A stretch of 39,427 bases of DNA from Gallionella sp. (GTDB taxonomy: Bacteria; Pseudomonadota; Gammaproteobacteria; Burkholderiales; Gallionellaceae). Shown here in pieces: positions 10,274 to 20,898 of the stretch (position 1 is its first letter; the number at the start of each line of letters is the position of its first letter). The DNA lies in NCBI GenBank assembly GCA_013141315.1, contig JABFRF010000134.1, forward strand, positions 1 to 39,427. Direction: 5' to 3'. The translations under genes were made by a program, and so were the position numbers. The notes under the pieces are model-generated. The model worked only from the letters and a program-made list of their open reading frames with translations, made no database searches and was not told the origin of the DNA.

Positions 10274-10472
10274 GTAAAACTCCTTAATTAGTTTTTCGGT
10301 TATATCGGTCACTTCAAAGCAACCGACTGATTGAAAATCCCTAAACATTCAGAGAATTCAAGTTGCGCATTATCCATAGCTGTATTGGACAAGCAAATAA
10401 ATGTGCCATTTGTGTTGTTTTTTTGCAACAGAGCATGTTCGGGGAGCGGCGATAGTGCCAGCTGAGCTGGCA

Positions 10473-11441
10473 CTAATACTGCCTTGTGGCAGCAAATTGT
10501 GCCAAATCAAACAAGCATTGTTTATGTTGCGTGTCAGGCAAGGCAGTCAGTGCTTTACAAGCCAAATCCGCTTCCAGCAAGGCTTGTTGGCGTGTGAAAT
10601 CCAGCGCGCCGGTAGCACGAATGATCTCCAAGACATCGGGGAATTTGCTTACATCACCCTGTTCAATGGCGTTGCGCACCAGTGCTGCCTGGTCTTTGGT
10701 GCCGTGCTTCATCGCGTAGATCAACGGTAGGGTAGGCTTGCCTTCTGTGAGGTCATCACCCAAATGTTTGCCGGTTTGTAGTTCGTCCGCAGAATAATCC
10801 AGCACGTCATCTATCAACTGGAATGCTGTTCCGAGATGAATGCCATACTTAGCTGCAGCCGCTTCGTCCGCCGCCGATGCCTTGCTCAAAATCGCACCGA
10901 GACGCATCGCCGCCTCAAACAATTTCGCGGTTTTGCAATGGATGACACGCATGTAGTTGGCGACATCGACATCGGCATTGTGGCAGTTGAGCAGCTGTAG
11001 CACTTCGCCTTCTGCAATGGTGTTAGTTGCTTCCGCCATGGTATCCAGTACGCGCATGTCACCCACTTCGACCATCATTTGAAATGCGCGGGAATACAGA
11101 AAATCGCCGACCAATACGCTGGCTGCATTGCCAAACAAGGCGCTGGCAGTAGCGCGGCCCCGGCGCAATGCAGATTCATCAACGACATCGTCATGCAACA
11201 AGGTAGCGGTATGGATAAATTCCACCACTGCTGCCAGATTGTGATGTTGTGCGCCTTGATAGCTAAAGGCATCCGCCGCGAGTAACACCAATGCAGGGCG
11301 CAATCGCTTACCACCGCTGTTGATGATGTATTCGCTGACTTGATTGACCAGCTGCACTTCTGAGCGCAGCCGTGTGCGAATTACCTGATCTACGGCAGCC
11401 ATGTCGGCAGTCAGTAGTTGCTTGAGATTATCTAAAAACAC
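10473..11441 (-). CDS. ispB: Octaprenyl (polyprenyl) diphosphate synthase
   Basis: 322 aa. GGKRLRPALVLLAADA, LLHDDVVDES (FARM), LIDDVLDYSAD (SARM). Confidence 0.93.
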   Translation of the reverse strand: MFLDNLKQLLTADMAAVDQVIRTRLRSEVQLVNQVSEYIINSGGKRLRPALVLLAADAFSYQGAQHHNLAAVVEFIHTATLLHDDVVDESALRRGRATASALFGNAASVLVGDFLYSRAFQMMVEVGDMRVLDTMAEATNTIAEGEVLQLLNCHNADVDVANYMRVIHCKTAKLFEAAMRLGAILSKASAADEAAAAKYGIHLGTAFQLIDDVLDYSADELQTGKHLGDDLTEGKPTLPLIYAMKHGTKDQAALVRNAIEQGDVSKFPDVLEIIRATGALDFTRQQALLEADLACKALTALPDTQHKQCLFDLAQFAATRQY

Positions 11442-11540
11442 GGTTGATCCTGAAAATGAACAAGGCGCGGCTCTTGGTTGCGCGCCCTGAATTAAGGTAG
11501 CATTGTCGCATAAAATTTCTTTACGACTAACCTCTCCATT

Positions 11541-13613
11541 ATGAAAACTTCTATCAGCAAAATAATTCTCTGGCTATCCGTCGCGCTGCTAGGCGCATCC
11601 GCCGTGGGCGGCATCGCGCTCAATCGCGGCGAATCAATCAACGCGCTATGGTTCATCACCGCCGCATTGTGTGTGTATGCCATCGCGTATCGCTTCTATG
11701 CCGCGTGGATTGCCGCGACCGTTTTGAGCATAGACGAAACGCGTGCCACGCCCGCCGAACGGCTCAACAATGGGCGCGACTATGTGCCAACCAATCGCTG
11801 GATTGTGTTCGGACATCACTTTGCCGCGATTGCCGGGCCCGGCCCGTTAGTCGGTCCGACGTTGGCGGCGCAATTCGGCTACTTACCCGGCACGCTGTGG
11901 ATATTGTTCGGCGCGGTGTTGGGCGGCTGCGTGCAGGATATGGTCACGCTGTTTTTCTCCACACGCCGTAACGGAAAAAGCTTGGGGCAAATGGCGCGCG
12001 ATGAACTCGGCGCAATAGGCGGGGTTGCCGCACTGATGGCGACCTTTATGATTATGATTATCTTGATTGCGGTGCTGGGGTTGGTGGTGGTCAACGCGAT
12101 GAAGAACAGCCCGTGGGCGACTTCCACCGTCGCCGCGACGATACCGATTGCCATGTTGGTGGGCTTGTATATGTACAAACTACGTCCGGGGCGTGTGCTG
12201 GAAGGCTCGATTTTGGGTGTGCTGCTCTTGCTGTTGGCGGTGGCAGGTGGTGGTTGGATCGATCATCAAGCAGGCTTGCGCGAACTGTTTAATCACCCCG
12301 GATTGCCACTGGCTTTCGCGGTGATCGGTTATGGTTTCGCCGCCGCGATTTTGCCCGTGTGGATGTTGCTTGCGCCGCGTGATTATCTTTCTACTTTCGT
12401 TAAATTGGGTACAGTAACTTTACTGGCAGCGGCGATTTTCTTATTGCGTCCCGAAATCAAAATGCCCGCACTCACGCAGTTCATCGACGGCAGCGGACCG
12501 ATTTTTGGCGGGGCGTTATTCCCTTTCGTCTTCATCACCATTGCCTGCGGTGCAATCTCTGGCTTCCATTCCTTGATCGCTTCTGGCACTACACCCAAGC
12601 TGTTATCTAACGAACGTGACATCCGCATGATCGGTTATGGCGGCATGTTGCTGGAAGCTATGGTCGCCATCATGGCAATGATTGCCGCGACGGTGCTTGA
12701 TCCGGGGGTATTCTTCGCCATCAATTCACCCGCTGGCGTGGTCGGCAAAGAAGCCGCCGATGCAGTCGCCAAAATCACCTCGTGGGGATTTCCCGTCACC
12801 GTCGAGCAAATGAATTTACTCGCACAACAAATGGGTGAAGCAACTTTGTTTGCGCGCACGGGCGGTGCACCTTCATTGGCAGTCGGCATGGCAAGCATCT
12901 TTGGCAGCGCGTTCGGCGCTGGTATGCTGGCGATGTGGTATCACTTCGCCATCATGTTCGAGGCGATTTTCATTCTCACCACCTTGGACGCTGGCACGCG
13001 CGTCGGTCGCTTCATGTTGCAAGACATGCTCGGCAATATCTGGCCTGCAATGGGGCGTACTTCTTGGTATCCGTCGGTGTTATTCAGCAGCGCAATCGTC
13101 GTTGCGGCATGGGGATATTTCTTATACATCGGCGTGATTGACCCGAACGGTGGCGTGAACATTTTGTGGCCGCTGTTCGGCATCTCCAACCAAATCTTGG
13201 CAGCGATTGCACTATGTGCCGCAACAGGCATTTTGGTGAAATCCGGCAAGCTTAGATATGCGTGGATTACCGCGCTGCCCTTAACTTGGCTAGTGATTAT
13301 CACCAGCACTGCATCGTGGCAAAAACTCACCAGTGATGACATTCGCATCGGCTTTCTCGCCGCCGCGAACAGCATGTCGGACAAATTAGCGGCGGGTACA
13401 TTGCCACCCGAAAAAGCCGCCGTTGCACCGCAACTGATTTTCAACCAACAACTCGATGCCGTGCTGGTGCTATTTTTCTTGGTGATGTTGTGGCTGATTG
13501 TTGGCGACACCTTGCGTGTTTGCTTCCGCCACCTACGCGGTAAGCCTGTACCACCGTTGGCAGAAACCCATTACCAAGAAACCGAATTGGAGCGCGCATG
13601 GGTACGCGACTAA
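11541..13613 (+). CDS. cstA: Carbon starvation protein A (peptide/pyruvate transporter family)
   Basis: 690 aa polytopic protein: YVPTNRWIVFGHHFAAIAGPGPLVGPTLAAQFGYLPG, CGAISGFHSLIASGTTPK. Confidence 0.95.
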   Translation: MKTSISKIILWLSVALLGASAVGGIALNRGESINALWFITAALCVYAIAYRFYAAWIAATVLSIDETRATPAERLNNGRDYVPTNRWIVFGHHFAAIAGPGPLVGPTLAAQFGYLPGTLWILFGAVLGGCVQDMVTLFFSTRRNGKSLGQMARDELGAIGGVAALMATFMIMIILIAVLGLVVVNAMKNSPWATSTVAATIPIAMLVGLYMYKLRPGRVLEGSILGVLLLLLAVAGGGWIDHQAGLRELFNHPGLPLAFAVIGYGFAAAILPVWMLLAPRDYLSTFVKLGTVTLLAAAIFLLRPEIKMPALTQFIDGSGPIFGGALFPFVFITIACGAISGFHSLIASGTTPKLLSNERDIRMIGYGGMLLEAMVAIMAMIAATVLDPGVFFAINSPAGVVGKEAADAVAKITSWGFPVTVEQMNLLAQQMGEATLFARTGGAPSLAVGMASIFGSAFGAGMLAMWYHFAIMFEAIFILTTLDAGTRVGRFMLQDMLGNIWPAMGRTSWYPSVLFSSAIVVAAWGYFLYIGVIDPNGGVNILWPLFGISNQILAAIALCAATGILVKSGKLRYAWITALPLTWLVIITSTASWQKLTSDDIRIGFLAAANSMSDKLAAGTLPPEKAAVAPQLIFNQQLDAVLVLFFLVMLWLIVGDTLRVCFRHLRGKPVPPLAETHYQETELERAWVRD

Positions 13614-13795
13614 ATTTGCTCAACGCAGCCCGCTCGCTTTGGCACAGCATCCGCGAACTCAGCGGAGACGATGGCTATGAACGATATTTGCAACATCATG
13701 CCGCTGCGCACCCCGACACCCCACCGTTATCCCGCATTGATTGGTTTGCACATGAACAGCAACAAAAGTGGACTGGCGTGAAACGCTGCTGTTAG
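13598..13795 (+). CDS. YbdD/YjiX family small protein (CstA partner)
   Basis: 65 aa, overlaps the end of cstA. GDDGYERYLQHHAAAHPDTPPLSR...F matches the YbdD/YjiX (DUF466) pattern. Confidence 0.88.
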   Translation: MGTRLNLLNAARSLWHSIRELSGDDGYERYLQHHAAAHPDTPPLSRIDWFAHEQQQKWTGVKRCC

Positions 13796-13957
13796 AAATT
13801 GATCTTTGAGCAAGTCACTTGCAGAATGAAAATTTTTCCAGCTCCACCCCGCCTCGAATTGCTTTGCTAAAAATTTGCGCAACCACCCCGTTTTATGGAT
13901 AATGCGCGCCCTTAGTGCGTACACCCGCCGCACAAAACATAATTAAAGGAAAACAAA

Positions 13958-14173
13958 ATGAAAGCAGACATCCACCCAAATTACCAAGAACTCACTGTGA
14001 CTTGCAGCTGCGGCAATAGCTTCAAAACCAAGTCCGTAATAGGCAAGCCAACTTTGAGCGTCGAAGTTTGCTCCGAGTGCCATCCGTTCTACACTGGCAC
14101 ACAAAAGATTGTTGATACCGCTGGTCGTATCGATAAATTCCGTCAGAAATACGGCACTAAAGCTGCTGCGTAA
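13958..14173 (+). CDS. rpmE: 50S ribosomal protein L31
   Basis: 71 aa. [26 protein letters not shown]...[28 protein letters not shown]. Confidence 0.97.
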   Translation: MKADIHPNYQELTVTCSCGNSFKTKSVIGKPTLSVEVCSECHPFYTGTQKIVDTAGRIDKFRQKYGTKAAA

Positions 14174-14194
14174 GCACGCTGCTAGAAGCCCAAC

Positions 14195-14223
14195 AAAAAG
14201 GCAGCGTTTGCTGCCTTTTTCTT
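14195..14223 (+). terminator. Rho-independent terminator of rpmE
   Basis: AAAAAGGCAGC-gttt-GCTGCCTTTTT stem-loop with T-run immediately after rpmE. Confidence 0.9.
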
Positions 14224-14261
14224 TTGCGGTGACAATTGCTTTTTAGAGTGTCCCAACAAAT

Positions 14262-14545
14262 CGTCTTTGCGAGGAACGAAGTGATGCGGCAACCCAGAAT
14301 GTATGCAGCACCCAGGTTAAGCCTATTGATTCGGCAAGGGTTATCTGTGGCTCAGACGCTCCCGCCCCCCTCGCGGCGGAGGGTTGGGAGGAGGGGGAGT
14401 CCTGAACATTTCACCCTCTCCCTAGCCCTCTCGCGTCAATGGAGAGGGGATATGTCCCTAGAAAAACTCCAGTTCAAATTCACGGATAAACAGTGCCGAA
14501 TCAATAACTGGATTGCCACGTCGGCGACACCTCCTCGCAATGACG
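14262..14545. mobile_element. MITE-like nested palindromic element (~284 bp)
   Basis: Terminal imperfect inverted repeats: CGTCTTTGCGAGGAACGAAGTGATGCGGCAACCCAG (left) and CTGGATTGCCACGTCGGCGACACCTCCTCGCAATGACG (right). They enclose further GC-rich palindromic material. Confidence 0.7.
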
Positions 14546-14552
14546 CACTCCC

Positions 14553-16196
14553 ATGTACTTTATAAAGCCCACTGACCCTTACCCCATCACCCCCGCCAAA
14601 GCGGTGATGCTGGGATTGCTGTGCCTGATTTGGTTGGGTACGGGGTTGGTCGGACATGATCCGTGGAAGCATGATGATGCCTATAGTTTTGGCTTGATCT
14701 ATTCCATGCTGCAAAGCGGCGATTGGCTGGTTCCCACTTTGGCGAGCGAGCCGTTCATGGACAAGCCGCCGCTGTTCTATTGGACAGGCGCGGCATTCGC
14801 CAAATTATTTTTTCCGCTACTGCCACTACACGACGGCGCACGTTTAGCCAGTGGTTTCTACATGGTCTTGACGCTGCTATTCATGGGGTTGGCAGGTCGC
14901 AAGTTGTATGGTGAGAATCGCGGTTGGGCGGCTGCAGTTATTTTGATAGGCTGCCTCGGTATGCTGGTGCGTGCGCACGAGATGATTACCGATCTCACGC
15001 TACTGGCGGGCTGCGCGATGATGTTGTACGGTTTTATTCATAGCCAAGCGCGTGTGCTGCGTGCGGGATTTTGGATAGGCACGGGCGTGGGCATCGGCTT
15101 CATGTCCAAAGGCTTCATCGCACCGATATTGTTTGTTTTAATCGCCGCTTGCTTACCCGCATTTTTCAAAATCTGGCGCACTCGCCATTACTTCAATAGT
15201 CTTGTTATCGCCACTCCATTCGCCTTGCCTTGGCTCACGATTTGGCCATGGTTGTTGTACCAACACTCACCACAGTTATTCGCCGATTGGGCGTGGACGC
15301 ACAATATCGGCAATTGGTTTAGTTACGCAAAATCCGGTCCGAATACAGAGTCTTTTTACTACTTAAAAAATCTGCCTTGGCTGGCATGGCCAGCACTGCC
15401 GCTAGCGATTTGGGTGGTATGGAAATCGCGTAAACGGCTAGCACAGCGCGATGACTTGCAATTACCGCTGGTGGTGTTTGGTGTAATGATGGCGACGCTC
15501 AGTTTTGTGCCCAGTATTGAAGAGGTGTTCGCTTTGCCGATGCTGCTGCCCATTGCATTGCTTGCAACCGCTTCGCTATCCATGCTGAAGCGCGGCGCAG
15601 CCAACGCACTCGACTCGTTTGGCTTGATGACTTTTGCGCTGCTCGCTATTTTAATGTGGTGGGGTTGGGCGGGTTTATTATTGAACAACCAAGCTAAAAT
15701 TACCCACTGGCTTAAAGATTTCCAGCCGGAGTTTGAGCCAGTATTGGATACTACTGCCTTCACTGTCGCCCTTATCGCAACCGTGTTATGGCTGGTGATG
15801 GTATGGCGTGTAGGCCGCTCAATGCGCCGCGCAGTGGTCAATTGGGCAGCGGGCATGACGCTGATTTGGGTATTGGCGATGACGCTGTGGCTACCCTGGC
15901 TGGACAGCGGTAAAAGTTATCGCGGCATGGTCGGCTCGCTACAATTATCACTGCCGCAAAAATACCGATGCATCGCCGGGGAGCATGTCGGTGAATCGCA
16001 GCGTGCCATGCTGCATTACTTCGGCAATATCATTACGCAGCATGATGAAAAACATCGTTGCGATTTACGCCTGATTCAGGGCGACAAACTTTCCAAACCC
16101 TTGCTCGATGAATCGCGTTGGGAGAAAATTTGGGAAGGAAGTCGCAAGGGCGACAAAAATGAACACTATCGACTGTATCAACGAGTAGTGCGGTAG
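14553..16196 (+). CDS. Glycosyltransferase family 39 / ArnT-like membrane protein
   Basis: 547 aa polytopic protein. [53 protein letters not shown] is typical of the PMT/ArnT family. Confidence 0.85.
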   Translation: MYFIKPTDPYPITPAKAVMLGLLCLIWLGTGLVGHDPWKHDDAYSFGLIYSMLQSGDWLVPTLASEPFMDKPPLFYWTGAAFAKLFFPLLPLHDGARLASGFYMVLTLLFMGLAGRKLYGENRGWAAAVILIGCLGMLVRAHEMITDLTLLAGCAMMLYGFIHSQARVLRAGFWIGTGVGIGFMSKGFIAPILFVLIAACLPAFFKIWRTRHYFNSLVIATPFALPWLTIWPWLLYQHSPQLFADWAWTHNIGNWFSYAKSGPNTESFYYLKNLPWLAWPALPLAIWVVWKSRKRLAQRDDLQLPLVVFGVMMATLSFVPSIEEVFALPMLLPIALLATASLSMLKRGAANALDSFGLMTFALLAILMWWGWAGLLLNNQAKITHWLKDFQPEFEPVLDTTAFTVALIATVLWLVMVWRVGRSMRRAVVNWAAGMTLIWVLAMTLWLPWLDSGKSYRGMVGSLQLSLPQKYRCIAGEHVGESQRAMLHYFGNIITQHDEKHRCDLRLIQGDKLSKPLLDESRWEKIWEGSRKGDKNEHYRLYQRVVR

Positions 16197-16204
16197 AGGA
16201 AAAT

Positions 16205-17140
16205 ATGACTCCATTAGTAGTGGCGGCAATTTATAAATTTGTGAAGCTCTCCGATTGCGCCGAGCTGCGCGCACCATTGCAAGCCAAGTGCGATGAACTC
16301 AACATCATGGGCACGTTGCTGCTCGCGCAGGAAGGTATTAACGGCACGGTTGCCGGCACGCGTTCCAACATTGATCAACTGTTGGCGTACTTGCGCAGCG
16401 ATCCCCGTTTAGCCGACTTGCCGCACAAAGAATCCACCGCGACACTACCGCCGTTTTACCGCATGAAGGTCAAGCTCAAAAAAGAAATCGTCACCATGGG
16501 TGTGGCGGGCATCAACCCTACCGAGTTGGTTGGGCAATACGTCAAACCCGAGGATTGGAACGCACTCATCAGCGACCCCGATGTGTTGTTGGTTGATACG
16601 CGTAATGATTACGAAGTGGAAGTCGGCACATTTAAAGGTGCAATTGACCCGCGCATCACCACCTTCCGCGAATTCCCTGAATACGTGAAAAAATATTTTG
16701 ATCCTGCCAAACAACCCCGCGTGGCAATGTTTTGCACGGGTGGCATACGCTGCGAAAAAGCCTCTGCCTACATGCTTAAAGAAGGCTTTGCTGAGGTCTA
16801 TCACCTGCAAGGCGGCATCCTCAAATACTTGGAGAATGTGCCTGAGGAACAAAGCTTATGGGAAGGCGAATGTTTTGTGTTTGACCAACGCGTTGCGGTA
16901 GGACAAGGCTTGCAGGCTGGACATTTTGAATTGTGCTACGGCTGCGCTCGACCTATCACTGCCGAAGAAAAAGCCTCACCCAAATTTGAGCAAGGCATCT
17001 CCTGTCCACGCTGCTACGACAGCATCACCCCAGAAAAACGCGCGGGTGCGTTAGAGCGAAATAAACAAATCGAACTATCTGCCGCCCGTGGAAAAAACCA
17101 CATCGGAAAACAAAGCAAAAATAAATTCAATTCCAGATAA
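16205..17140 (+). CDS. trhO: Rhodanese-domain tRNA uridine hydroxylase TrhO (YceA family)
   Basis: 311 aa. [53 protein letters not shown]-terminal CxxC pairs. Confidence 0.93.
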   Translation: MTPLVVAAIYKFVKLSDCAELRAPLQAKCDELNIMGTLLLAQEGINGTVAGTRSNIDQLLAYLRSDPRLADLPHKESTATLPPFYRMKVKLKKEIVTMGVAGINPTELVGQYVKPEDWNALISDPDVLLVDTRNDYEVEVGTFKGAIDPRITTFREFPEYVKKYFDPAKQPRVAMFCTGGIRCEKASAYMLKEGFAEVYHLQGGILKYLENVPEEQSLWEGECFVFDQRVAVGQGLQAGHFELCYGCARPITAEEKASPKFEQGISCPRCYDSITPEKRAGALERNKQIELSAARGKNHIGKQSKNKFNSR

Positions 17141-17148
17141 AGCCAATA

Positions 17149-17625
17149 TTATTTGCGATGGCAGGCGATGCACAACTGACTTCCGGTGTTGTCACCACGC
17201 AAATAGTCGTCATCCGGATGCTCGACGACTACGGGAGAGCGCTCATGCTCGCGATGACAGGATGAACAAGTAACCTTGAGAAGGCCATCAATCATATAAA
17301 CCCGTACTTCATCAATATCAGGCTTGCCGTTATTATTATCATCAAAAAAAGCCATCTCAACATTTTTTGCACTGGGTACGCGAAATTCTTGACTGTTCTT
17401 TTCGTCCAGCGGGTAACGAATATCTACTGAGTGATGTCCCGGGTCAGCGTAGATTTTGCTTAAGTCTCGAACACCGGCGTTATTATTGACAGCATGGCAA
17501 AACAAACAATCGTCATTTTTAGCATAGCCTTTTTGCGTCGCGCCGCCTTGCACACACCCTGAAATTGTCGCACTTACCAACCCTGTCGCAAAAATTGCAG
17601 GCAATACATTCTTGATTTTTAGCAT
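17149..17625 (-). CDS. Triheme c-type cytochrome lipoprotein with EF-hand loop (doubled-CXXCH-like)
   Basis: 158 aa. Lipobox-like ISGC, three CXXCH motifs (CLFCH, CSSCH, CIACH), EF-hand loop DDNNNGKPDIDE. Confidence 0.8.
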   Translation of the reverse strand: MLKIKNVLPAIFATGLVSATISGCVQGGATQKGYAKNDDCLFCHAVNNNAGVRDLSKIYADPGHHSVDIRYPLDEKNSQEFRVPSAKNVEMAFFDDNNNGKPDIDEVRVYMIDGLLKVTCSSCHREHERSPVVVEHPDDDYLRGDNTGSQLCIACHRK

Positions 17626-17676
17626 CCTTGAACTCCCCCGAGATTTAATTGCTGTTAACTATACCTTAGTCAATCG

Positions 17677-18189
17677 TTATTGATGCGATATGGGTTTCGG
17701 TGCCTTGCGATGACAAACCAAACAAAGCTCGCCCTCCACATTGGTACCACGCAAATAATCATCATCCGGCTGCTCAACCGTAGCAAGGGATTTAGAGTGC
17801 TCTCGATGGCAAGTGGCACAAGTCAATTCAGCGATACCCTTATCCGAATACAGCCGAATCTCATCCCTGTCTAGCTTTCCATCTGCATTAATATCAAAGA
17901 AAGTAGTTTTCCCATCCCGCGCATTCGGCACATTAAAATCATTTGCACGATTGCTTAAAGGCGGGTACTCAATATCTATCGGATGATGGCTTGAGGGGTC
18001 CGTATAAATGCTGCTGATATCTTTGGCACGCTTTGTACTGGCATGACAAAACTTGCAATCATCATCGGACTCATAGCCGTCGGGGGTCTCACCGAACTGG
18101 ATGCAACCGATAACAGAAATACTGGCTAGTGTGATTGCCAATAAACTCGGGATCAATCCATTTGGCATTTGCATCATTGCGCCCCCCAA
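17677..18189 (-). CDS. Paralogous triheme c-type cytochrome lipoprotein with EF-hand loop
   Basis: 170 aa. Lipobox-like VIGC, CKFCH, CATCH, CLVCH, EF-hand loop DINADGKLDRDE. Collinear with the 17149-17625 protein. Confidence 0.8.
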   Translation of the reverse strand: MGGAMMQMPNGLIPSLLAITLASISVIGCIQFGETPDGYESDDDCKFCHASTKRAKDISSIYTDPSSHHPIDIEYPPLSNRANDFNVPNARDGKTTFFDINADGKLDRDEIRLYSDKGIAELTCATCHREHSKSLATVEQPDDDYLRGTNVEGELCLVCHRKAPKPISHQ

Positions 18190-18221
18190 AGATTCTATTT
18201 ACTCTCAACCTAGAACAATCC

Positions 18222-19322
18222 CTACAAAACCTTCCCGGGAATTGCTGGTGTAACACAAATCACATCGGCATTTTGCGCGCGATGACGCAGTGCGTGATCG
18301 ATCAATACCAATGCCAACATCGCTTCCGCAATCGGTGTGGCACGAATACCGACGCATGGATCATGGCGACCTTCAGTAGAAACCATTACTGCCTCCCCTG
18401 CTTGGTTGATCGAACGACGCGGTAAGCGTATGCTTGAGGTTGGCTTGATTGCCAAATGCGCAACGATATCTTGTCCGGTGGAAATACCGCCAAGTATGCC
18501 GCCAGCATTATTCGTCAAAAATCCTTGCGGCGTCATTTCATCGCCGTGTTCACTGCCGCGTTGTGTCACGCAATCAAACCCCGCGCCAATCTCCACGCCT
18601 TTCGCTGCGTTGATGCCCATCAATGCGTAAGCGATCTCGGCATCAAGGCGGTCGTAAACTGGCTCGCCCCAACCGACGGGAACATTTTCCGCCACAACCG
18701 TTAATTGGGCACCAATGGAATCGCCCGATTTGCGCAGTGCATCCATGTAGCTTTCGAGCTGCTCAACAACGCCAGGGTCGGCGGAAAAAAACGGATTGTC
18801 ATTCACGCCATCCCAACTTTTGAATGGCATTTCCACTTCACCCAGTTGCGAAAGGAATCCGCGTATCACCACGCCGTAACGTTCGTTTAACCACTTTTTG
18901 GCGATCGCACCTGCTGCCACTCGCACTGCTGTTTCCCGTGCGGAAGAACGCCCGCCGCCACGATGATCGCGGAAGCCATATTTCTGTGTGTAGGTATAAT
19001 CTGCGTGACCCGGGCGGAATGTCTCGGCAATATTGCCGTAGTCCTTACTGCGCTGATCTTCATTGCGTATCAACAGCGCAATCGGCGTGCCAGTTGTTTT
19101 GCCCTCATATATACCGGAAAGAATCTCTACTGTGTCGGATTCGCGGCGTTGTGTCACATGGCGTGACGTACCCGGTTTACGCCTATCCAAATCACGTTGA
19201 ATATCCGCCTCGCACAATGCCATCCCTGGCGGACAACCATCCACCACGCAACCAATCGCCGCACCGTGCGATTCGCCAAACGAGGTGACGGTGAACAACG
19301 TACCTAAAGTATTTCCCGACAT
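18222..19322 (-). CDS. aroC: Chorismate synthase
   Basis: 366 aa. [57 protein letters not shown]. Confidence 0.97.
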   Translation of the reverse strand: MSGNTLGTLFTVTSFGESHGAAIGCVVDGCPPGMALCEADIQRDLDRRKPGTSRHVTQRRESDTVEILSGIYEGKTTGTPIALLIRNEDQRSKDYGNIAETFRPGHADYTYTQKYGFRDHRGGGRSSARETAVRVAAGAIAKKWLNERYGVVIRGFLSQLGEVEMPFKSWDGVNDNPFFSADPGVVEQLESYMDALRKSGDSIGAQLTVVAENVPVGWGEPVYDRLDAEIAYALMGINAAKGVEIGAGFDCVTQRGSEHGDEMTPQGFLTNNAGGILGGISTGQDIVAHLAIKPTSSIRLPRRSINQAGEAVMVSTEGRHDPCVGIRATPIAEAMLALVLIDHALRHRAQNADVICVTPAIPGKVL

Positions 19323-19395
19323 GTGGAGAATCTCGCTAATTTAATGTTGTCAGTTTAACATGGCGAATAATCAAACCACCTGGACACAAAGAAAA

Positions 19396-20394
19396 ATGAA
19401 AGCGATCTTAATGACTAGCGCGGGTAGCCCGGAAGTGCTGGCTCTATATGATATCGACAAGCCTGAACTGCCTTCACCACTACACTTGCGGATCAAACTC
19501 GCTGCAGCCGGTATTAACCCGCTCGACACCAAGCTGCGTAATAAACCAGTTTATTATCCCGACAAGCTGCCTGCAGTTTTGGGCTGCGATGGCGCAGGAG
19601 TGATAGAAAAAATCGGCAGCGCGGTGACGCGCTTCAAAGTTGGCGACACCGTGTTTTTCAACAACGGCGGCCTTGGCGATGAACCCGGCTGTTACGCAGA
19701 ATTTACCACGGTTCACGAAGAATACTGTGCCGCAAGCCCCGCCAATGTTAGCTTACAGGATAGTGCTGCACTACCTTTAGTGCTGATCACCGCATGGGAA
19801 GCCTTAATCGAAAGAGTTGGCTTGCACGCCGGACAAACCATCTTGATACACGCGGCAGCGGGTGGCGTAGGTCATATCGCAGTGCAAATAGCCCATCACC
19901 TCGGAGCACGAATTGCCGTCACCGTCAGCAACCAAAAAAAGACGGTATTGGCTCAAGGACTCGACGCCGAAAGAATCATCAATTACAAAGAACAAGACTT
20001 TGTGCAAGAAACACTGGACTGGACTGATGGAAAAGGCGTTGATGTGGTATTCGATACAGTAGGCGGGGAAACGTTTCTGCGCTCCTTGAATACTGCACGG
20101 GTGGGAGGGAAAATAGTCAGCCTGCTCGCAACACCCCTGGCTCCTGCCGATGTGCAGTTAGCAAGGCTACGCAACCTGTCGCTATGCTATGAATTGATGC
20201 TTACCCCGCAGGTGATGAAGTTACACGATGAACGTATTCGTCAACGCAAGATACTCGAACAATGCAGACAGCTCATCGAAGACGGAAAGATCGGCGTGTT
20301 AGTTTCCTACGCCTTACCGCTCGCTGAAGCGCAACAAGCCCATCACTTAATTGAACAAGGCGGGGTAATGGGGAAGATCATTCTGACCATGTAA
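19396..20394 (+). CDS. Zinc-type alcohol dehydrogenase-like / NADPH:quinone oxidoreductase (MDR superfamily)
   Basis: MKAILMTSAGSPEVLALYDI, AAGINPLDTKLR, ILIHAAAGGVGHIAVQIAHHLGA. The ORF opens at 19360; the internal Met is the likely start. Confidence 0.88.
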   Translation: MKAILMTSAGSPEVLALYDIDKPELPSPLHLRIKLAAAGINPLDTKLRNKPVYYPDKLPAVLGCDGAGVIEKIGSAVTRFKVGDTVFFNNGGLGDEPGCYAEFTTVHEEYCAASPANVSLQDSAALPLVLITAWEALIERVGLHAGQTILIHAAAGGVGHIAVQIAHHLGARIAVTVSNQKKTVLAQGLDAERIINYKEQDFVQETLDWTDGKGVDVVFDTVGGETFLRSLNTARVGGKIVSLLATPLAPADVQLARLRNLSLCYELMLTPQVMKLHDERIRQRKILEQCRQLIEDGKIGVLVSYALPLAEAQQAHHLIEQGGVMGKIILTM

Positions 20395-20400
20395 TGAGAC

Positions 20401-20799
20401 TTAGCCCGCTTGGTTACGCATGTGATGCGCCACCTTGGCAAAGGCATCGGACAATTCTTGACGCAAGGTTGTGTCAGACACCACTTCGCCCAGCGCCTGA
20501 TTCATGCACAACATCCATTGATCGCGCTCACGATCGCCAATGGTGAACGGCAGGTGACGGCGGCGTAACATCGGGTGGCCGTATTGCTCGACAAAAAGCT
20601 GCGGGCCACCCATCCAACCGGATAAAAACTTGAACAGCTTTTGTTGCGCCTCACTTAAATTTTCCGCGTGCAATTTGCGAATGCCATAAGCTTCAGGCAA
20701 TTCGTCCATCAGCTGATAAAAGCGTATGACCAGCGCGTGAACTTTTTCTGCACCGCCGATGCGCTGATAATGACTGCGCTCAGGATTGATTTGTTGCAT
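20401..20799 (-). CDS. Group II truncated haemoglobin
   Basis: 132 aa. RIGGAEKVHALVIRFYQLMDELPEAYGIRKLH, KLFKFLSGWMGGPQLFVEQYGHPMLRRRHLPFTI. Confidence 0.9.
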   Translation of the reverse strand: MQQINPERSHYQRIGGAEKVHALVIRFYQLMDELPEAYGIRKLHAENLSEAQQKLFKFLSGWMGGPQLFVEQYGHPMLRRRHLPFTIGDRERDQWMLCMNQALGEVVSDTTLRQELSDAFAKVAHHMRNQAG

Positions 20800-20898
20800 A
20801 CGATTTTCCTAGAAAAATGAGTGTCCATGAACTCACCAATAAAAACGCATCACCAGCCATTTTATTTCGTGCCTGCGGTATGGGAATTTGATGAAGGT

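Noticed and set aside
10454-10474. AGTGCCAGCTgAGCTGGCACT palindrome at the end of ispB as a terminator
   Set aside because: Strong palindrome overlapping the stop codon but no T-run on the minus strand, so terminator function is uncertain.
12941-13510. 189-aa minus-strand ORF antisense to cstA
   Set aside because: Fully contained in cstA. Composition is the mirror of a hydrophobic membrane protein, with no independent support.
14236-14565. 109-aa ORF across the MITE-like element
   Set aside because: Translation is of palindromic repeat DNA (PPPSRRRVGRRGSPEH...); no conserved domain.
15359-15856. 165-aa minus-strand ORF antisense to the glycosyltransferase
   Set aside because: Shadow ORF within a strong coding sequence.
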